Source of the DNA: CAKRJP01 sp963658085
Lineage (GTDB): Bacteria; Bacillota; Clostridia; Lachnospirales; Lachnospiraceae
DNA length: 64,000 nt
Assembly (NCBI GenBank): GCA_963658085.1
Contig: CAVKOU010000002.1
Coordinates: 87,057 to 151,056 of the forward strand
Reading direction: 5' to 3'
A model generated the notes under the pieces. The model saw only the letters and a program-made list of their open reading frames with translations. It had not been told where the DNA came from and searched no databases. Shown here piece after piece: positions 59,611 to 64,000 of the stretch. How positions within the stretch are numbered: position 1 is the first letter of the stretch; each line of letters begins with the position of its first letter. Position numbers and translations under genes: made by a program.

Positions 59611-60536
59611 AGAAGATTGCAACAAGAGAAAGCTACGGTAACGCTTTAGTTGCCTTAGGAGAGAAACACCCGGACTTAGTTGTTTTAGATGCGGATCTTG
59701 CTGGAGCAACAAAGACAGGCACATTTAAAAAAGTATTTCCTGAGCGTCATATCGACTGCGGTATCGCTGAGTGTAACATGGTAGGTGTGGCAGCAGGACT
59801 TGCTACAACTGGAAAAGTTCCATTTGCAAGTACATTTGCGATGTTTGCCTCAGGACGTGCATATGAGCAGATTCGTAACTCTGTAGGATATCCGAAGTTG
59901 AATGTAAAAATCGGAGCAACTCATGCAGGTATCTCAGTAGGTGAAGATGGAGCGACTCATCAGTGTAACGAGGATCTTGCTCTCATGAGAACTATCCCGG
60001 GCATGGTTGTATTGAATCCTTCGGATGATATCGAAGCAAAGGCTGCAGTTGAGGCGGCATATGAGCACCAGGGACCGGTTTATCTTCGTTTTGGAAGATT
60101 GGCTGTGCCGGTAATTAACGATAATCCGGATTATAAATTTGAGATTGGTAAGGCGATTACTCTTCGCGAGGGAACAGATGTTACAATTATTGCGACAGGA
60201 CTTACCGTTGCGGAGTCTCTTGCGGCAGCAGAGAAGCTGGCAGCAGACGGAATCAGCGCAGAAGTAATCAACATGCATACCATCAAACCTTTGGATGAGG
60301 CAGCAGTTGTTGCAGCAGCAGAGAAAACAGGAAAGATCGTAACTGTTGAGGAACACTCTATTATTGGAGGACTTGGAAGTGCAGTATGCGATGTAGTAGC
60401 TGAGAAAGCACCTGCAAAGGTTAAGAAGATTGGTATTATGGATGTCTTTGGTGAGTCAGGACCTGCGGTAGAGCTTATTAAGAAGTATGGTCTGGATGCA
60501 GATAGCATTTACGCAGCTGTAAAGGAATTTGTATAA
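59598..60536 (+). CDS. Transketolase, C-terminal subunit
   Basis: The 312-residue protein carries the pyrimidine-binding domain (DADLAGATKTG, DCGIAECNMVGVAAGLA, HAGISVGEDGATHQ) and the C-terminal transketolase domain (VEEHSIIGGLGSAV). Its E in IAECNM activates the thiamine cofactor bound by the partner. The ATG overlaps the N-terminal subunit gene. Split transketolases are common in Clostridia; a DXS role is excluded by length and by the partner gene. Confidence 0.94.
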   Translation: MSDVKKIATRESYGNALVALGEKHPDLVVLDADLAGATKTGTFKKVFPERHIDCGIAECNMVGVAAGLATTGKVPFASTFAMFASGRAYEQIRNSVGYPKLNVKIGATHAGISVGEDGATHQCNEDLALMRTIPGMVVLNPSDDIEAKAAVEAAYEHQGPVYLRFGRLAVPVINDNPDYKFEIGKAITLREGTDVTIIATGLTVAESLAAAEKLAADGISAEVINMHTIKPLDEAAVVAAAEKTGKIVTVEEHSIIGGLGSAVCDVVAEKAPAKVKKIGIMDVFGESGPAVELIKKYGLDADSIYAAVKEFV

Positions 60537-60554
60537 GAAATTCACGAATTAGAG

Positions 60555-61022
60555 ATGAAAAAATATATAAAAGAAACTTTTGACTATATACGTGATGATT
60601 TTCACGCTTATGGGAAAGGTCTTGTGTGGGCGATTGTGTTACTAATCGCCCACATTGTGATTTTAAGCAAATATTTAGTGAGTTTATGTCCGCTGGTCTG
60701 GCTTACGGGATACCCCTGCCCTGCATGTGGACTTACCCGGGCGGGAATTTGCGTGTTTAGAGGTGAGTTTGGGGCGGCAGTTGAATTGCATCCTTTTATT
60801 TACGTGATTATCGTGTTTGTGCTGGCTGTGACTGTTTACAGATATCTTTATCATGGGAAATCGGTGCGGTGGATGAATGTTCTGATGGTGATTTTAATCG
60901 TGACTATGGTGATGTATTACATTTATCGGTTGATTAATTATTTTCCGAATCGTCAGCCTATGGTGTATGATCCGGAAAACTTTGCAAATTTAGTAAGGAT
61001 TCTGATTTATAGATATTCATAG
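60555..61022 (+). CDS. DUF2752 family membrane protein
   Basis: The 155-residue protein has three to four membrane helices and the family motif GYPCPACGLTR (about 51-61), whose two cysteines could bind metal or form a disulfide. The rest is hydrophobic with a short tail. It follows the transketolase genes by 18 bases without a strong ribosome binding site, so may be co-transcribed. Function unknown. Confidence 0.85.
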   Translation: MKKYIKETFDYIRDDFHAYGKGLVWAIVLLIAHIVILSKYLVSLCPLVWLTGYPCPACGLTRAGICVFRGEFGAAVELHPFIYVIIVFVLAVTVYRYLYHGKSVRWMNVLMVILIVTMVMYYIYRLINYFPNRQPMVYDPENFANLVRILIYRYS

Positions 61023-61156
61023 ATGAAAACGCAGATTTTGATGTTATCTACACGGGATTGCTTTAAAGTGTAGATAAATAGATTGTATGGGAGAAAAAGG
61101 TATGATATCTTAGAATTAACAAGTTGTTATATCTAGAGTATCAGAGGAGGAAGACT

Positions 61157-61558
61157 ATGGATAATCAATATGATCCAAATCAGGGATATCAAGATCCTAA
61201 TGCCAATCAGTATAATTATGGCAATGGTGGACAGCAGGAAAACAATCCGTATGGATACAACAATCAGCCGAATTATAACTATAATGGATATCCAAATAAA
61301 CCTATGAGCATGGATGATCCAACCCCTATGACTATCGGTCAGTGGTTGCTTACAATCATTGTATTGGCAATTCCGTGTGTAGGGCTTATTATGTATTTTG
61401 TATGGGCATTTGGAACGGGAAATCTAAACCGCAAGAATTACTGTCGTGCATGTCTGATTCTTGCAGCTGTTGCAGTTGTATTGTGGATTTTGATGTCAAT
61501 TCTTTTTGGAACTATGTTTAGTGCGGCGCTTAACGGAGTTTCACGTGCTATGTATTAA
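61157..61558 (+). CDS. Small membrane protein with N/Q/Y-rich N-terminal tail
   Basis: The 133-residue protein has a low-complexity tail of about 50 residues rich in Asn, Gln, Tyr, Gly and Pro. Two membrane helices follow (IGQWLLTIIVLAIPCVGLIMYFVWAF; ACLILAAVAVVLWILMSILF) with NLNRKNYCRA between them. This resembles CD225/DUF4190-type small proteins. ATG 61157 is directly preceded by GAGGAGGAAGACT. Function unknown; the tail could mediate contacts with other proteins. Confidence 0.75.
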   Translation: MDNQYDPNQGYQDPNANQYNYGNGGQQENNPYGYNNQPNYNYNGYPNKPMSMDDPTPMTIGQWLLTIIVLAIPCVGLIMYFVWAFGTGNLNRKNYCRACLILAAVAVVLWILMSILFGTMFSAALNGVSRAMY

Positions 61559-61597
61559 AGTGAATGTAAATGAGTTGTAAATAATAGGTATATGCGC

Positions 61598-61629
61598 ATA
61601 GAATCCTGAATTTCAGGATTCTATTTTTA
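61598..61629 (+). terminator. Terminator after the small membrane protein gene
   Basis: ATAGAATCCTGAA and its complement TTCAGGATTCTAT overlap to form a tight stem, followed by TTTTTA. Confidence 0.85.
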
Positions 61630-61649
61630 TATACACATTTTTTAAAATA

Positions 61650-61658
61650 TGTTATACT
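61650..61658 (+). promoter_or_regulatory. Extended -10 promoter of the DUF5711-like gene
   Basis: TGTTATACT forms an extended -10 element about 38 bases before the start codon. The -35 box is poor. Confidence 0.45.
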
Positions 61659-61695
61659 GACCCCAAATTAGTCAAAACAAAAAGTTGAGGATCAA

Positions 61696-62946
61696 ATGAA
61701 GAAGCATAAGAATACCAATCTTCACGTGGTACGGGAGGATGAGGATCCCTCCGACCAGCTAGTGGAGAATTTAATCAAAGAATTAAATGAGGAAGATGGG
61801 GTGGAAGATCCGCTCCTAAATGGGAAGGAAAGACGCAAGAAGCGGCGGAAACGCATGGCCATACGAACCGGAATTTTAGTGGTGGTAGTGATCGGAATAT
61901 ACTTATTGATCACTTTGCAAACTTATACGAAGGTTCGAATCTCTGATACCTATGCCATAGAAGAAGCCTCTTCCAGTAGTTATGTGGAATTTGAATCTGG
62001 ATTTTTAAAATATAGTCGAGACGGTGTTTCTTACCTGAATCAAAAGGGAGAAGAACAGTGGAATCAATCTTATCAGATTAAGAAACCAACGGTTATGGTA
62101 GGGAACGCGGCGGCTCTGGTATATGATCAGGGAGGAAATGCCATAGAAGTTATCACCAAAGATGGCGTGAAAGGAGAGGTGGAGACCAATTTGCCTATAG
62201 AACATGCGGCGGTATCCAGCCAGGGAATCGTAGGAGCAATCCTTAAGAATTCGGAATCGGCTATGGTGATGTGTTATGATGCCAAGGGGAATATTCTCGT
62301 AGAACACAAAAGTTCTATTTCCGGAACCGGATATCCTATAAATCTAGCGATGTCCGATGATGGAAATACCATGGAGGTTCTTTATCTCTATACCCAGGAT
62401 GGAAAAATCACATCAAAGATTATCTATTATAATTTTGGAACAGCTGGGGAGGATAAAACGGACCATATTGTTTCGGAAAAAGAGTATGACGATGTGATTA
62501 TGAGCAGTGCTTTCTTTATGGATGAGAATGTTTCTGTGACAGTGGGTGATAATTTGCTGGTCATATATAATGGAACAGACAGTCCGAAAGAATGTACGAC
62601 CATAAAAGTAGAAGGCGAAATTAAGAATATCTTTCATAGTGAGAAACAGATCGGTTTAATTGAAAAAAATAAAAATTCATCTGGATACGAGTTGCGACTT
62701 TACAATACTTCCGGTAAAGAAGTATTAACCAAAGAGATTGCGGACACCTACGATAAGGTGAAAATCAGTAATGGCCAGGTGATTTTGTATGATGGAAAGA
62801 AATGTAGCATCTATAAGGTGAATGGAATTCATAGATTTGAGGGAACCATGGATGATGATATTCTGGAGATTCTCCCGGTATCAGGGGTGAATCGATATGT
62901 GGTTATGACAGCGGACGGATTGGATTTCGTGCGTTTGGTGAAATAA
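61696..62946 (+). CDS. DUF5711-like membrane-anchored beta-propeller-type protein
   Basis: The 416-residue protein has a charged cytoplasmic N terminus ending in a KERRKKRRKR cluster (about 45-54), one membrane helix (about 57-73) and an extracellular part of about 340 residues. Repeating short strands such as YDQGGNAIEVITKDG and YDAKGNILVEHK suggest a WD/PQQ-like propeller. This is how I remember DUF5711 proteins of Lachnospiraceae. GAGG lies a few bases before the ATG. It is probably co-transcribed with the CvpA family gene downstream. Function unknown, envelope location inferred. Confidence 0.72.
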   Translation: MKKHKNTNLHVVREDEDPSDQLVENLIKELNEEDGVEDPLLNGKERRKKRRKRMAIRTGILVVVVIGIYLLITLQTYTKVRISDTYAIEEASSSSYVEFESGFLKYSRDGVSYLNQKGEEQWNQSYQIKKPTVMVGNAAALVYDQGGNAIEVITKDGVKGEVETNLPIEHAAVSSQGIVGAILKNSESAMVMCYDAKGNILVEHKSSISGTGYPINLAMSDDGNTMEVLYLYTQDGKITSKIIYYNFGTAGEDKTDHIVSEKEYDDVIMSSAFFMDENVSVTVGDNLLVIYNGTDSPKECTTIKVEGEIKNIFHSEKQIGLIEKNKNSSGYELRLYNTSGKEVLTKEIADTYDKVKISNGQVILYDGKKCSIYKVNGIHRFEGTMDDDILEILPVSGVNRYVVMTADGLDFVRLVK

Positions 62947-63037
62947 GGAAAAATAGAGAGGAGGACCTGGTGCCGTTAGAGTGATTGAGAGACGGTGCAA
63001 AGTGCGACAGGAACCTTTGAAGAAATGAGGTGAGGAT

Positions 63038-63979
63038 ATGAACTGGTTACTCGGAATTGTAGGAGCGGTATTTTTAATAGGATTCATTATAGGAATATAT
63101 AGAGGAGCAATTCGAATTGCAGTCTCTGTGGCAACAACCATTGTAACGCTAGTGGTGGTATGCTTTGCATCGCCATATGTGGCGGAACTTATAGAAACCT
63201 ATACTCCGGTTAATGAAGTGATTGAAGAAAAAGTATCGTCTGCTATTACGACGGCTGCTTTGACTCAACTTAACGGAACAGAGCAGACGCAGGATACCAC
63301 TACTTCTGTAGGCCTTACCAGGGAGCGTGTGGAAAGGGTTTTGAAAGCTGCGGGAGTAGATGAAGAAGATCTTGCGGAACATGGGATTACTATAGATGAT
63401 ATTGTAAATGGAAAAGTTACTAGTCAGGATCTTGCGCAATACGGAATTTCTAGCAGTGTGTTAGCGGGAGTGAGTGGAGCTTCGTCGGATGATAGTACAT
63501 CGGATTCTCTGAGTGATATCAATATTCCTTCTGATATTCAAGGACAGGCTATAGAAGGAGCAGATATGCCGGAGGTTTTTAAAAATCTTCTTCAGAAAAA
63601 TAATAACAGTGACACCTATGCGGAACTGGGGGTTAAAACCTTTGCAGAATATGTAGGAAAATATTTGTCGAACCTTATTATTTATTTGGTTTCTTATGTA
63701 CTGACATTTTTGGTGGTGACTTTGATCTTGCGAGCGATTATCTTTTCTTTGGATATAGTCGCAGACCTTCCGGTATTGGGATTTGTGAATCGATTGGCGG
63801 GAGGCGTTGTTGGAGTTCTTTGCGCGGCTATTGTAGTTTGGATTGTGTTCATTATTATTACGCTTCTATATACAACGGAGGCAGGAAGAGCGCTTTACGA
63901 TACCATTCAGGGAGAACCTTATTTGAAAGCTCTGTATGACTTTAATCCGATTTTGAATCTTGCAATATTTCTTAAATAG
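63038..63979 (+). CDS. CvpA family membrane protein
   Basis: The 313-residue protein has the CvpA layout: two N-terminal helices with GIYRGAIRIAVSVATTIV, then a large hydrophilic loop (about 55-195, rich in S, D, T and E) and two C-terminal helices containing LGFVNRLAGGVVGVL. The loop is much longer than in E. coli CvpA (162 residues). AGGTGAGG precedes the ATG. CvpA proteins relate to envelope homeostasis and colicin V production, with unclear mechanism. After its stop only about 20 bases remain before the window edge. Confidence 0.85.
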   Translation: MNWLLGIVGAVFLIGFIIGIYRGAIRIAVSVATTIVTLVVVCFASPYVAELIETYTPVNEVIEEKVSSAITTAALTQLNGTEQTQDTTTSVGLTRERVERVLKAAGVDEEDLAEHGITIDDIVNGKVTSQDLAQYGISSSVLAGVSGASSDDSTSDSLSDINIPSDIQGQAIEGADMPEVFKNLLQKNNNSDTYAELGVKTFAEYVGKYLSNLIIYLVSYVLTFLVVTLILRAIIFSLDIVADLPVLGFVNRLAGGVVGVLCAAIVVWIVFIIITLLYTTEAGRALYDTIQGEPYLKALYDFNPILNLAIFLK

Positions 63980-64000
63980 TTGAATGTCAGCCCTGGCTTG

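Overview
The window looks like a chromosomal stretch of an anaerobic, AT-rich Gram-positive gut bacterium of the Clostridia, most likely the Lachnospiraceae. The signs are a bifunctional AdhE, the GlgC/GlgD pair, a split transketolase, a Gram-positive type Tad/Flp pilus locus without a secretin, RicT, a group III-like phosphofructokinase, strong AGGAGG ribosome binding sites and sigma-A promoters with 17-base spacers. I see no insertion sequence, prophage, CRISPR array, rRNA or tRNA. The placement is by protein resemblance and gene order only.

Layout. 1-323 is the 3' end of shikimate kinase. 452-8123 is a LysR-controlled cluster: regulator, TIM-barrel protein resembling 3-dehydroshikimate dehydratases, FadH-type flavin/Fe-S ene-reductase, YdiB-like quinate/shikimate dehydrogenase, MFS transporter and a second permease. 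It recalls the Listeria qui loci and is probably a quinate/shikimate uptake and conversion system in an anaerobe. 8226-14792 holds a small unknown protein, a membrane-anchored GH18/SH3 protein, an M13 lipoprotein peptidase lying between two near-identical terminators, a dCMP deaminase and Sua5. 15137-23620 is a compact ten-gene Tad pilus operon behind one strong promoter.

23772-27315 is a heterodimeric ABC exporter. 27564-30215 is adhE with a Rex-like site at its promoter. 30385-34918 holds a rhomboid protease, a HIT protein, a sigma factor, murG, a TSCPD protein and mtnN. 35026-42928 resembles the B. subtilis yaaO-tmk-holB-yaaT-yabB-rsmI region, with a guanylate-kinase-like gene in the tmk slot and focA plus argF inserted before rsmI. 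A MobB-like Fe-S candidate and a short UvrA paralogue follow, then glgC-glgD (minus strand) and glf.

50139-53680 is rpmG-secE-nusG-rplK-rplA-rplJ-rplL with an L10 leader. It ends at a terminator, with a convergent map gene where rpoB-rpoC usually lie. 54915-63979 carries pfkA, dnaX-ybaB-recR, the split transketolase, a DUF2752 protein and three envelope-associated proteins ending in a CvpA family protein.

Most interesting parts: the quinate/shikimate cluster and its unexplained flavoenzyme; a 38-base palindrome before the last permease; a TadE-like protein with two tandem YH-C-CxxC modules; a dyad shared by the murG and TSCPD promoters; and a MobB-like protein with an altered P-loop and a cysteine cluster.
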